Origin: Sedimentibacter sp. MB31-C6
GTDB lineage: Bacteria; Bacillota; Clostridia; Tissierellales; Sedimentibacteraceae
Assembly (NCBI RefSeq): GCF_035934735.1
Contig: NZ_CP142396.1
Span: forward strand, 310,001 to 374,000
Direction of reading: 5' to 3'
DNA: 64,000 bases
Shown here: positions 26,966 through 36,049 of the stretch, piece after piece
Position numbering within the stretch: the stretch's first letter is position 1
Layout: the number at the start of each line of letters is the position of its first letter
Program-made: the position numbers and the translations under genes
The notes under the pieces: generated by a model
Databases searched by the model: none
What the model was told of the DNA's origin: nothing
The model's input: the letters and a program-made list of their open reading frames with translations, nothing else

Positions 26966-28018
26966 TTAACAATCATTCCTTTCACTTTCTTTAATACTCA
27001 TTATAATGTCAACACATCCCTTTTCATGTTTCCCTGTTTTTGAACTAGTTTGATGATCAGATACTATAATTAAATTTATTTTCTCTTGAGTGTTTTTATA
27101 TATTGGATTTAAAAATTCTCTATCTATTTTTTCTATAAATTGTATCTTTCCCCAAAGGTCCTTCCTATGGGACACTTCGTCCGTTCCATTTATATGAGCT
27201 ATTACAATATCATGTGTTTTTATTTCGCCAATAACTGCATTTGCTTTTTCATATAAATCTGTATTTGTATCTCCAGTTGAGTTTTTTAAATCAACAACAT
27301 CAATTTTCATCGCTTTTGCTATACCTTTTACTATTTCAGCATTACAAACACAGGAACATGATTTATTGTGTAAACTTGAAAAAACAGGCAATTTTATTTT
27401 TTCTGATACTCCCCATGGATAAAACATATAATCATTACTTTTAATTACAATTTGATTTTTCTGTACAAATTCATTTAACTTTTCTATTTTTCTAATATCA
27501 TTAATCATAGTTTCCATACTTTGTCCCATATTTTCATGTGGAGGCACATCTTTTAATGAGACTATGTCTTTATCTTTTTTTACAACTATTATGTTTCTAT
27601 ATTCGCTTATGTGATAAAACTTTAAATTATTTCCTGTCTTTACATTATGAGAGACACTTTCTAATTCGTCAATAGACAAGCCTTTTCCATAAAAAGTTTC
27701 TAATTTATTATCTTTTACACTTATCAAATTACACCTTAACACAACTTCATCATCTTCAATGTTAATATCTGAAGCTATCGCCTCTAAATATGCTCTATTT
27801 TTAGGTATACAGCTTTCTGCTACACCTAATATTGTAAGTATGCAATTTAGACTATCAGGATTTCTGCTAGTCGGACAAAATGTTGTTTTACTATGACTGC
27901 CTTTTTTTATTATTTTATTTAAAGTTGGTGTTTTTGCATATTCTAAGGGAGTCATATTATTAAGTTCCGGTACTTTTTCTTCACTAACTCCATCTAATAT
28001 AATTAAAATTGTTTTCAT
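26966..28018 (-). CDS. Phosphoglycerate mutase-like metalloenzyme of the ApgM type, in the B12 operon
   Basis: The 350-residue product belongs to the alkaline phosphatase superfamily near archaeal-type cofactor-independent phosphoglycerate mutase (COG3635). Metal-binding motifs are ILDG (about 7-10), the TPLEYAKTP loop, HINGTDEVSHR and VSDHQT...GKH. It overlaps the cobD stop by ATGA and touches cbiP, so it is an integral member of the corrin operon. A glycolytic role is unlikely here. A phosphatase step of the nucleotide loop (alpha-ribazole phosphatase) is inferred, because no cobC-type gene is in the window. Confidence 0.8.
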   Translation of the reverse strand: MKTILIILDGVSEEKVPELNNMTPLEYAKTPTLNKIIKKGSHSKTTFCPTSRNPDSLNCILTILGVAESCIPKNRAYLEAIASDINIEDDEVVLRCNLISVKDNKLETFYGKGLSIDELESVSHNVKTGNNLKFYHISEYRNIIVVKKDKDIVSLKDVPPHENMGQSMETMINDIRKIEKLNEFVQKNQIVIKSNDYMFYPWGVSEKIKLPVFSSLHNKSCSCVCNAEIVKGIAKAMKIDVVDLKNSTGDTNTDLYEKANAVIGEIKTHDIVIAHINGTDEVSHRKDLWGKIQFIEKIDREFLNPIYKNTQEKINLIIVSDHQTSSKTGKHEKGCVDIIMSIKESERNDC

Positions 28019-29091
28019 TTTGCTCTTATTATCTCTTTCAATTTTTTTATAAATAATTTATTTTCATCTTTAGATTTAACAGCAATTCTATAATAATGAT
28101 AATCTAAATTCATATAATTTGAACAACTTCTAATTAAAATTCCTCTTTTAAGCATCTCTTCTTTTAAATCTATTTTTTCAATAATCTTAAAAAGTATATA
28201 ATTAGCATAAGACTCATAAACTTTAATATTAAGATTTTTCATTTCATTAGCTAAATATTTTCTTTGTTCAGTTACATAGATAATAGATTTAGCTAAATAA
28301 TCTCTTTCTTTTAATGCTGCTAGTCCTGAAGCCTGTGCTATTGTCGATACATTCCAAGGAGGTCCTGAATTTTTTAGGCCTCTTATAATTTCAGTATTTG
28401 ATGACAAGCAGTATCCAAGTCTAAGTCCTGGTATAGCATATGTTTTAGTAAATGCCTTTAAAATAATAAGATTATCATATTTTTTTAAAATATTACTTAC
28501 ACTGTACTTTTCTTTATCTTCAACAAAATCTAAAAAACATTCGTCTATAACGACAACTACACCTATGCTCTTACTGTGAGAAATTATTGTTTCTAACAAT
28601 TTTTTATCTGTTATTTGACCAGTAGGATTATTTGGGTTGCAAATAAATACAATATCGACTTCATCATTAATGCTATTTAATATTTTATCTGTAACTTTAA
28701 AATCATCTTCTTCAATAAGATTAAAATACTTTATATTAGTACCTACTGTTTTCAAAGCTTGTTCATATTCACTGAATGTAGGTGCCAATAGAAACCCATT
28801 ATGAGGAATGAAATTAAGAGCTATTCTATATATTGCTTCAGCTGCACCATTAGAAGTAAATATCCATTCTACTGGTATATTTTCATATATAGATATGCTA
28901 TTTACTAATTCTCTACAATTTATATCAGGATATCTATTTGAGTATTTTATTGAATCTATTGCTGCTCTCTGAACGCCTTTTGGTATTCCTAAAGGATTAA
29001 TATTTGATGAAAAATCAATTATTTTATTTTCACTTATTCCTAATTTTCTTGCTGCAGTGTAAATATCTGCACCGTGTTGTTTTTTTTTCAT
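28015..29091 (-). CDS. cobD: L-threonine-O-3-phosphate decarboxylase
   Basis: The 358-residue fold-type I PLP enzyme has FSSNINPLG at the N-terminus, NPNNPTG, and the PLP-binding Lys in FTKTYAIPGLRLGY, as in CobD of the cobalamin pathway. It makes aminopropanol phosphate for the linker joined by CbiB, which is the adjacent gene. A histidinol-phosphate aminotransferase is the alternative by sequence, but the context decides for CobD. The ATG has an AGGTAGGTG site. Confidence 0.92.
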   Translation of the reverse strand: MKKKQHGADIYTAARKLGISENKIIDFSSNINPLGIPKGVQRAAIDSIKYSNRYPDINCRELVNSISIYENIPVEWIFTSNGAAEAIYRIALNFIPHNGFLLAPTFSEYEQALKTVGTNIKYFNLIEEDDFKVTDKILNSINDEVDIVFICNPNNPTGQITDKKLLETIISHSKSIGVVVVIDECFLDFVEDKEKYSVSNILKKYDNLIILKAFTKTYAIPGLRLGYCLSSNTEIIRGLKNSGPPWNVSTIAQASGLAALKERDYLAKSIIYVTEQRKYLANEMKNLNIKVYESYANYILFKIIEKIDLKEEMLKRGILIRSCSNYMNLDYHYYRIAVKSKDENKLFIKKLKEIIRAK

Positions 29092-29116
29092 TATTACACC
29101 TACCTAGTCATTACTG

Positions 29117-30058
29117 TTATAGAATTATCTTAATTACCAGTCCTATTATCAGACAAATTAATGATGTTGCATACATTAACTCATTTGCCCTTTTTATATC
29201 TTCTGTTTTAATTTCCCTTATATCGTCGCCAATAGTTGGTTTAGATACTAATTTCCCACCATAGTAGTTGTTTCCTCCAAGCATAATACTTAATGCTCCA
29301 GCACATACTGACTCTGTCTGGGCTGAATTTGGACTTCTATGATTAAATCTGTCTCTTTTATAAATTTTATATGCATTTTTATAATCTATTTTTAAAAAAT
29401 AAGATGCTATAATCATTAAATTAGCTGATATCCTTGAAGGTATATAATTTACAACATCATCAGCAATAGCTGAAAATCTCCCTATGTTAATATACTTTTC
29501 ATTTTTATATCCAACCATGGAATCTAAAGTATTTATTGCTTTATACATAAATCCCAAAGGTGCTCCTCCTATTAAAATAAATATTATTGGAGCAATAACA
29601 CCATCTGATGTATTTTCTGCAATTGTTTCAACAGTCGCCTTTATTATTGATTGTGAATCAAGATCTTCAGTATCACGTCCCACAATGTAAGATAACAATC
29701 TACGAGATTCAATAATATTATTCTGCTTTAGCGTATAATAAACTTTCATACTTTCATCTTTCAAACTTTTAGTTGCAAGAATATAGTAGTTCATTATGCT
29801 TTCTATTATTATTGCTGCAACAATATTTATCTCTGATACAAAAAATAAAATTACGTAAGGTATAATAAATGATATCCCTACAACAATTAACCACAGTATT
29901 ATTCCAGCCCTTATTTCAGAATGTTGATTATCACAGTTTTTTCTCAACCTTTTTTCGATACTATTAATTGTTTTTCCTAATAGTCTTATCGGATGCGGAA
30001 ATCCTTGAGGATCTCCAAAAATTAAATCTAATATGTAACCTATTCCTAATGAAATCAT
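29117..30058 (-). CDS. cbiB: Adenosylcobinamide-phosphate synthase
   Basis: The 313-residue membrane protein has the N-terminal GYILDLIFGDP motif, helices near 67-90, and the conserved TVETIAENTSDGVIAP and MVGYKNEKY parts of CbiB. It attaches aminopropanol phosphate to cobyric acid at the membrane. It is flanked by cobD and the cbiE-cbiT fusion in the same operon. Confidence 0.95.
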   Translation of the reverse strand: MISLGIGYILDLIFGDPQGFPHPIRLLGKTINSIEKRLRKNCDNQHSEIRAGIILWLIVVGISFIIPYVILFFVSEINIVAAIIIESIMNYYILATKSLKDESMKVYYTLKQNNIIESRRLLSYIVGRDTEDLDSQSIIKATVETIAENTSDGVIAPIIFILIGGAPLGFMYKAINTLDSMVGYKNEKYINIGRFSAIADDVVNYIPSRISANLMIIASYFLKIDYKNAYKIYKRDRFNHRSPNSAQTESVCAGALSIMLGGNNYYGGKLVSKPTIGDDIREIKTEDIKRANELMYATSLICLIIGLVIKIIL

Positions 30059-30080
30059 TGTTTTATCCTTTTTTCATATT

Positions 30081-31292
30081 CTATAATTTACCTTTACCAC
30101 TTATTATATATATTGGATTTTGACCAATCATCATATCATGAATTCCTGCTTTTTTAGACTTTGATACTGATACATTAACTATTTCAACATCAACAAATTT
30201 ATACTTTCTCATACACTTTAATGCTTCATTTAAGCTTTGCAATGATATAGCATTTATTACAATGCTTACAAAGGGATTTTTATTTAATACAACTTTTATT
30301 ATTTCTTCTAATTTTCCAGCACTACCTCCAATAAATACACAATCAGGTTTTGGAAGGTTAATTAACCCATTTGGTGCAGCAGCATTCACTAACTCAATAT
30401 TATATGCTTTAAACTTTTTAATATTTTGTTTAATCAATTCTATTGCACTTTCATTTTTTTCAATAGAATATATAGAGCCATTATATAGTTTTAGTGCAAT
30501 TTCAATAGATACAGTACCTGTTCCTGCTCCAATATCATATACAATTGAATCGTTAGACAAATTAAGTTTACTTATGGAAACAGTTCTAACTTCAGATTTT
30601 GTCATTGGAACCTTGCCTGAGATAAAATCTAAATCCTTAATAGAGCGTAATCCTAAATTCTTTTCTAAAGCTTCATCATTATGTATAATCATTACAGCAA
30701 GATTTCCAAATTGCATTTTAGCAATTTTTGATGCCTTATCTTCTACAATTCTTTCTTCGTTATATGAAAGATTTTCACCAACACTTACCAAAAGATGCCC
30801 TAAATTTTTAGACACAAGAATCTCACATATATTATTAGGTTTTAAATCTCCGCCTGTTAAAATAAATACTTTCTTATTAAACATAACATTTGAAATAATA
30901 TTAATTTTTCTTCCATGGGCACTAACATATTTTATATCTTCCCAAGACAAGTTTAACTTTGAACAAAAATACTGCAATGAACTTAATGCTGATATATTTT
31001 CAACATAAATATTATTCTTAGTTAATATATCTGTCAGTTTTTTTGAAAGACTATAAAATCCTGTATCTCCTGAAACTAAGACACTAAACTTGTTATGCTT
31101 ACTATTTAATATATATCTATATATTTCTTCTGGATTAATACTTTCAAAAATTTGTTTATTTAAATTAGAAAAGCTATTTATCATCCTTGTTGCTCCAATA
31201 ATACAATCTGATGATTCTATAGCTTCTATAGTTGCTTTACTTAATAAATCTTCATTACCAATCCCATATCCAACAATGCAAACTTTTTTCAT
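30081..31292 (-). CDS. cbiET: Fused cobalt-precorrin-7 C5-methyltransferase and C15-methyltransferase/decarboxylase
   Basis: The 403-residue protein joins CbiE (about residues 1-200, GYGIGNEDLL, SGDTGFYSL) to CbiT (about 205-403, SAM-binding GAGTGTVSIEIA). The same fusion is known as CobL in the aerobic pathway. It methylates C5 and C15 and decarboxylates the ring C acetate. The ATG overlaps the cbiJ stop. Confidence 0.94.
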   Translation of the reverse strand: MKKVCIVGYGIGNEDLLSKATIEAIESSDCIIGATRMINSFSNLNKQIFESINPEEIYRYILNSKHNKFSVLVSGDTGFYSLSKKLTDILTKNNIYVENISALSSLQYFCSKLNLSWEDIKYVSAHGRKINIISNVMFNKKVFILTGGDLKPNNICEILVSKNLGHLLVSVGENLSYNEERIVEDKASKIAKMQFGNLAVMIIHNDEALEKNLGLRSIKDLDFISGKVPMTKSEVRTVSISKLNLSNDSIVYDIGAGTGTVSIEIALKLYNGSIYSIEKNESAIELIKQNIKKFKAYNIELVNAAAPNGLINLPKPDCVFIGGSAGKLEEIIKVVLNKNPFVSIVINAISLQSLNEALKCMRKYKFVDVEIVNVSVSKSKKAGIHDMMIGQNPIYIISGKGKL

Positions 31293-32047
31293 TTTATTAG
31301 CTCCCTGAAAATATTACAAATTTCTTTTAATGTCATACCTTCCTCATGTGGTTTTCTAATGACTAGACATTTTGTTCTAGAATTTATACATGCTTGTACT
31401 TTTTCATTAAATCCTCCAGTATTAGAACTTTCTTTAGTTACTAAATATTTTATATCTAAACCATTAATCAAAGCACTATTCATTTCTTCAGTAAAAGGTC
31501 CTTGCATGCATATTATATTTTTATTTTTGTAACCTAAATCAATACACCTTTTTAATGAACTTTCCATTGGAAGTATTCTAACGAAAATTCTATCCTCATA
31601 ATTCATTATTTTTGTAAATTCATCAAGATCTTTACTTCCTGTAGTTAATAAAATATTCCCTGAACAATTATTTAAATAATTTATAATTTCAATTAATTCA
31701 TCAAAATATATATAGTTATTATTGTATTCAGCAGATTCTCTAATAATCCTAAAATAATTAATGTTACAATATGTTGTAGACTTAATTAAGTTTTCTGTAA
31801 CTATTCTTGCAAAAGGATGAGTGGCATCCACGACATAGTCGTATTTATTATTTGAAAATAAATATATCATTTCTTTATCGTCTATTCGTCTTTGATAAAT
31901 TCTGATATTTTTAATATTTTCAATAAATTGTTGTCCATAATTGGTAGTAATAAACAAATCTGCTTTTAAATTTATTTGTGACAAATACTTTGCAAACAAC
32001 CTACCTTCTGTAGTACCACCAAATATACAAATACGTGGATTTTTCAT
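31289..32047 (-). CDS. cbiJ: Cobalt-precorrin-6A reductase
   Basis: The start is placed at ATG 32047, within the cbiF stop (TGATG); a GTG one codon upstream is possible. The product of about 252 residues has the N-terminal nucleotide motif IFGGTTEGR, DATHPFA and the late TKESSNTGGF of CbiJ/CobK. It reduces cobalt-precorrin-6A using NADH. Confidence 0.94.
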   Translation of the reverse strand: MKNPRICIFGGTTEGRLFAKYLSQINLKADLFITTNYGQQFIENIKNIRIYQRRIDDKEMIYLFSNNKYDYVVDATHPFARIVTENLIKSTTYCNINYFRIIRESAEYNNNYIYFDELIEIINYLNNCSGNILLTTGSKDLDEFTKIMNYEDRIFVRILPMESSLKRCIDLGYKNKNIICMQGPFTEEMNSALINGLDIKYLVTKESSNTGGFNEKVQACINSRTKCLVIRKPHEEGMTLKEICNIFRELIK

Positions 32048-32802
32048 CACATTTTACCTTTTCTATATTCATGAGTAAAATTTGGGTTGTATAATTCGCT
32101 TCTATTGTAATCATTACCTAGAAAATTACCAATTAGAATTAAAGCTGTTTTATTTATATTGTTTTTTTTCATAGTTTGTGGAAGGGTTTCAATTGTACAC
32201 TTAAATATTTTTTCATCTGGCCATGTCGCTTTATATACTACTGCAACAGGAGTTTCCGGCTCATATCCTCCTGCAACTAATTCAGCAGATAATTTATCTG
32301 TTAAATTAGAACTTAGAAATAAAACCATAGTTGATTTATGGACTGCAAAAGAACGTATACTCTCCCTTTCAGGCACAGGAGTTCTTCCCTCCATACGTGT
32401 TATAATTACAGATTGACTAACACTAGGTAATGTATACTCTGCCCCTAAAGCAGCAGCAGCTCCACAGAAAGAGCTTACTCCTGGCACAACCTCATATTCA
32501 ATTTTTAGTTTATTTAACATATCAATTTGCTCTCTAATTGCCCCGTATATACTTGCATCTCCTGTATGCAATCTAACAGTCATCTTATTTTCTTTTTCTG
32601 CAATTTTAACTACATCTATAACTTCTTCTAAAGTCATATGTGCACTATTATAAATTTTACAGTTCTTTTTTGTATATTGTAAAAGTTCAGGATTTACTAA
32701 TGAACCTGCATATATTACAACATCTGCCTTGCATAACAATTTTTGTCCTCTTATAGTAATTAAATCTACTGCTCCAGGACCTGCTCCTACAAAATATAAC
32801 AT
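32047..32802 (-). CDS. cbiF: Cobalt-precorrin-4 C11-methyltransferase
   Basis: The 251-residue SAM methyltransferase shows the CbiF/CobM motifs YFVGAGPGAVDLIT, GDASIYGA, PGVSSFCGAAA and EGRTPVP. It adds the C11 methyl. The ATG has an AAGGAG site lying inside a copy of the cbiD 3' end, which suggests that cbiD and cbiF were once direct neighbours. Confidence 0.95.
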   Translation of the reverse strand: MLYFVGAGPGAVDLITIRGQKLLCKADVVIYAGSLVNPELLQYTKKNCKIYNSAHMTLEEVIDVVKIAEKENKMTVRLHTGDASIYGAIREQIDMLNKLKIEYEVVPGVSSFCGAAAALGAEYTLPSVSQSVIITRMEGRTPVPERESIRSFAVHKSTMVLFLSSNLTDKLSAELVAGGYEPETPVAVVYKATWPDEKIFKCTIETLPQTMKKNNINKTALILIGNFLGNDYNRSELYNPNFTHEYRKGKM

Positions 32803-32805
32803 ATT

Positions 32806-32892
32806 TAATCTCCTTTAATCTAAAATTCCAAAATTATTTGAAAAAATTATAACTTTATTTTTATTTTATTATCAACCCTTTTACTTATATAA
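32806..32892. repeat. Direct repeat, copy of the cbiD 3' end (frameshifted)
   Basis: This 87-base stretch matches 34841-34928 with about five differences including one single-base indel (about 94 percent by eye). Read as cbiD it has a frameshift and a premature stop, so it is a dead duplicate. It supplies the cbiF ribosome site and the stop codon of the nrdG remnant. Confidence 0.85.
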
Positions 32893-33306
32893 TATTATTT
32901 CATTTTCTATTAGCGATTTTTTTATATCTATAATTCTTTGATTAGTAGAACCTCTGAACCTAAGATTGTTTTGAAAAAACTTCTCATCGTATCTACCGTC
33001 AACTAATACATCGCAAAATTTCAGCAGCTTAAAATATTTTTTATTTTTTAGTATCTCTTCATAGGTGTGTCCGCTGTATATCCATATATCCTTACAGGTA
33101 TTGGTTTTGATTTTTTCAGCAAGCACAGCAAGAGGCTCCGCTTGCATCATTGGCTCGCCGCCTATAAATGTAATGTTGGTAAAGGTTCCTATAATTTTTT
33201 CAAAGACTTCATCAATTTTCATGGCATATCCCGAATTAATGTCCCAGAGTTCTTTATTATGACATCCTTCACATCTTAAATCACACCCGCTTAAATAGAG
33301 AGCCAT
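32881..33306 (-). pseudogene. nrdG: nrdG remnant: anaerobic ribonucleotide reductase activase lacking its N-terminus
   Basis: The 141-residue reading frame begins in the middle of the NrdG core, at ALYLSGCDLRCEGCHN, with the radical SAM cysteines at about 8, 12 and 15. The usual 15-25 residues before this point are missing. The rest (FIGGEPMMQ, WIYSGHTYEEI, FRGSTNQRIID) is intact. Upstream DNA switches directly into nrdD sequence in another frame. The frame could still be translated, but the protein has no NrdD partner here. Confidence 0.8.
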
Positions 33307-33701
33307 TCTTCAATACAGTCTCAACTTTGTCATCAGGTTTTAATTTTTCGCTTTCAAGCCACATTCCCGACATAAGCATAGGAAATTGCTTTTTTATTGC
33401 AGTACTCTGAAATACATATCTGTCATAAAGCTGTTCTGCAGACACGTCTATGCATTTTTGAAGTTTTTTAAAAAACTCTCTTTTCTTGTCGGTAAGGCTT
33501 TCCATATCCCTACATTCCAATGCAAGCTTAACTATATTAATAGTTGTGAAGGATAGATTCATCTGTTATTTCTTGTGCGATTTGCTTTGCCATTCCTATA
33601 TCTTGTCCCATAGCTGTGTGGCTCATTGCCTTAAGTATGGCATCAGATATTTTGTTTTTATCAAATTCTATCAATCTTCCATCTCTTTTTATAACATTCA
33701 T
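33281..33701 (-). pseudogene. nrdD: nrdD remnant: two pieces of anaerobic ribonucleotide reductase joined out of frame
   Basis: From ATG 33701 (GAGGAGGG site) 54 residues of a typical NrdD ATP-cone are encoded (MNVIKRDGRLIEFDKNKI...), ending at a stop at 33537. In a second frame, from about 33562 to 33281, follows a piece from the middle of NrdD (NLSFTTINIVKLALEC ... LKPDDKVETVLKNGSL). NrdD is normally about 700 residues, so hundreds of residues are lost between the pieces and after the second. The first piece starts within the stop of the cbiO remnant. Confidence 0.85.
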
Positions 33702-34108
33702 TTAGTACCCTCCTCGAATTCATTCCCAAATAATTCACTTTCATTTTTGTAAAGTTCTTTCCCCAAATATTTATGGACCTTAACTAAAAATGGTTCTTCC
33801 AATTCAGCTTTATCTAAAATTTCCTTATTAAGAAATATCATTTCCTTTTTTCCTTCAAACAGCACATATCCCTTGTTAAGTACATATATATAGTCACACA
33901 TTTCATAAATAAAATTCATATCGTGACTTGAAACCACAATGGATTTTTCTTCTTTATCGCTCAGTTTTTCTAATATGTTCTTAACATTTTCTTGTGAACT
34001 GTAATCTAAGCCTGCAGTCGGTTCATCAAAAAAAATAATATTATGATTCATTGCCACCACACTTGCAATTGATACGTTCTTTCCTTCCTTCTGATTACTT
34101 AATATTTT
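33698..34108 (-). pseudogene. cbiO: cbiO remnant: C-terminal part of a cobalt transporter ATPase
   Basis: The frame opens inside the end of cobJ with a damaged signature (LSNQKEGK), continues SIASVVAM, Walker B IIFFDEPTAGLD and the H-loop SSHDMNF, and ends with the CbiO-type tail FLVKVHKYLGKELYKN. The Walker A half of the ATPase is gone, so no functional ATPase can be made, although an internal ATG at 34060 would allow a 120-residue product. cbiM, cbiN and cbiQ are not in the window. Confidence 0.82.
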
Positions 34109-34818
34109 GCCTCATAACCTCTTTTAGTTATAATTTTATTATTTTTAATATATGTTGAGCTGTTGCCCACTATTACTATGCTTAGCATATCAACCGTTTC
34201 ATAATCAATTGTATCCATTGTACAAATTTGAACCTCTTGATTTTCCCTACATGCATTTTTTACTATGCCTACAGGAGTTGAATTGGATTTATATTTGCTC
34301 ATTATTTCAAAAGCATTTTTCAAATAATCCGGTCGTCCCTTGCTCCGAGGGTTGTAAATGCATATTACAAAATCACCCTCTGCTGCTAAAGCAACTCTTT
34401 TATATATTAAATCAAGCGGTGTTAATAAATCACTTAAGCTTATGTGACAAAAGTCGTGCATGAGAGGTGCTCCCAATACAGCAGCAGCTGCTGTGGATGC
34501 TGTTACTCCACTGACAATCCTGACTTCTTCATCCTCTGACAATTCTAAAATCAAGCCAGCCATACCATATACCCCTGCATCTCCCGAGCTTATAACCGAC
34601 ACTGTCTTGCCTGTCTTTGAAATTTCTATTGCCTTTTTAACTCTATCTATTTCCTGTTTCATACCATTTGAAATAACTTCCTTTTCTTTGAGTAAATCTT
34701 CAATTAGATTTATATATGTTTTATATCCAACTATGACATCTGATTGTTCAATTGTTTCCATTGCCTTATATGTCATTGTTTCCTGGCTTCCGGGGCCTAT
34801 ACCCACAACGTTTATCAT
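34099..34818 (-). CDS. cobJ: Cobalt-precorrin-3B C17-methyltransferase
   Basis: The start is placed at ATG 34818 (MINVVGIGPG) with GGGAG five bases upstream; an ATG four codons earlier has no such site. The product of about 239 residues has the CobJ/CbiH motifs GPGSQETMT, SSGDAGVYGMAG, GVTASTAAAAVLGAPLMHDFCHISLSD and IYNPRSKGRP. It performs ring contraction and C17 methylation. Its base composition looks less AT-rich than the neighbouring cbi genes, and it sits in a segment bounded by direct repeats, so it may have been acquired separately. Confidence 0.93.
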   Translation of the reverse strand: MINVVGIGPGSQETMTYKAMETIEQSDVIVGYKTYINLIEDLLKEKEVISNGMKQEIDRVKKAIEISKTGKTVSVISSGDAGVYGMAGLILELSEDEEVRIVSGVTASTAAAAVLGAPLMHDFCHISLSDLLTPLDLIYKRVALAAEGDFVICIYNPRSKGRPDYLKNAFEIMSKYKSNSTPVGIVKNACRENQEVQICTMDTIDYETVDMLSIVIVGNSSTYIKNNKIITKRGYEAKY

Positions 34819-34840
34819 ACTAACTCCCATCTTTTATTTA

Positions 34841-34928
34841 TAATCTTCTTTAATCTAAAATTCCAAAATTATTTGAATAAATTATTAACTTTATTTTTAA
34901 TTTATTATCAACCCTTTTATTTATATAA
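34841..34928. repeat. Direct repeat, in-place cbiD 3' end
   Basis: This is the intact partner of 32806-32892. It encodes the last residues of CbiD (RVDNKLKIKL to the stop at 34850) plus a few bases beyond. Together the copies bracket cobJ and the cbiO/nrdD/nrdG remnants. Confidence 0.85.
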
Positions 34929-35935
34929 AATTCTGCTCTTTCCCTTATTTTGCTTAAAACTTTGTTTTCAATATTTTCCCTTATTAAAATTTCAACTACT
35001 TGTTCGGTAGTAATACATGATAAAATTTCTTTAATTACTTCCTTTCCTACTCCGTATAAAGCTGCATAACAACTTAATATCTCCATCCTAAAGTCACCAT
35101 TATTAGAATGAGTGTTCATCATACCCCCAGCAACTTTAACCATTTTTCCGATATGCCCAACTATTAAAATTTCATTAAAATTTAGTTCAATTGCATAGTC
35201 TAAAACTTCACCTAAGTAATTGCTAAATTTTAAGCTGTTTTCTCCTCTAATTCCTAATGATTTATCTATAAAAGACTGAGCATAATTACCTGGAAATGCT
35301 AAAAGCTCATTGTAGCCCTTTTCTTTTATAACCCTCATTTCAACCTTTAAACTTTCAACTAATGCCTTTTCACTCATTGGTTCAACTATACCTGTTGTAC
35401 CTATTATAGAAATTCCTCCTTTAATGCCTAAATGCGGATTGAATGTTTTTTTGGCAACTTCTTTTCCATCTGGTGCTGAAATTATTACGCTAATACCTCC
35501 ATCATATTTATATTCACGACAAACTTGTCTTAAATTATCAATTATCATCTTTCTAGGAACAGAATTTATCGCAGCACTACCTACAGGGCAATCAAGACCT
35601 TTTTGGGTAACTCGTCCTACTCCCTCACCTCCATCTATGCTAATTTTTCCAGTTTCATCAAGTTTAATTTTAGCAAAAATTAGTATACCATCTGTTACAT
35701 CAGGATCATCACCACTGTCTTTTTTTACACAGCAACTTACTCCTTGACAATCAAAAGTAGGATCTATTATTTCAATTAAAACCTTATTTTCATTAGGCAG
35801 TTGAACATAAACTTTATTTACTATTTCTCCAGAAAAAATCATACGAGCTGCTGCCACTGCCGCTGCTGTAGCACATGTTCCCGTCGTATAACCACATCTT
35901 AACTTTTTGCCATTTTTAATAATAAACTCTTTCAT
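34850..35935 (-). CDS. cbiD: Cobalt-precorrin-5B C1-methyltransferase
   Basis: The start is placed at ATG 35935 with GGAG upstream; the longer frame to 35965 would start within the riboswitch terminator. The product of about 361 residues has the hallmark LRCGYTTGTCA at the N-terminus, VGRVTQKGLDCPVG and GTTGIVEPMSE. It methylates C1 in the anaerobic route and is absent from the aerobic route, so it fixes the pathway type. It is first in the operon, directly behind a B12 riboswitch. Confidence 0.95.
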   Translation of the reverse strand: MKEFIIKNGKKLRCGYTTGTCATAAAVAAARMIFSGEIVNKVYVQLPNENKVLIEIIDPTFDCQGVSCCVKKDSGDDPDVTDGILIFAKIKLDETGKISIDGGEGVGRVTQKGLDCPVGSAAINSVPRKMIIDNLRQVCREYKYDGGISVIISAPDGKEVAKKTFNPHLGIKGGISIIGTTGIVEPMSEKALVESLKVEMRVIKEKGYNELLAFPGNYAQSFIDKSLGIRGENSLKFSNYLGEVLDYAIELNFNEILIVGHIGKMVKVAGGMMNTHSNNGDFRMEILSCYAALYGVGKEVIKEILSCITTEQVVEILIRENIENKVLSKIRERAEFYINKRVDNKLKIKLIIYSNNFGILD

Positions 35936-35947
35936 AATTTTCTCCAA

Positions 35948-35977
35948 AATAAAAAAGTCTTCCAATTTTCGGAAGAC
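35948..35977 (-). terminator. Riboswitch-controlled terminator before cbiD
   Basis: The hairpin GTCTTCC / GGAAGAC (35977-35957) is followed by six Us on the minus strand and ends six bases before the cbiD ribosome site. An upstream stretch (36037-36027) can pair with its 5' arm over 11 bases as an antiterminator. Confidence 0.85.
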
Positions 35978-36049
35978 GTAATAAGCTTATAATATTCTCA
36001 TATCAATAAATTTATTTTAGATAATCCTCCCGAAAATCTACAAATACTA

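Noticed and set aside
30262-31008. Plus-strand frame of 248 residues
   Set aside because: It is the antisense of the cbiE-cbiT fusion and has no recognisable family.
32881-33306. Functional nrdG gene
   Set aside because: The N-terminus is missing, the upstream DNA is an nrdD fragment in another frame, and the stop comes from a duplicated cbiD tail.
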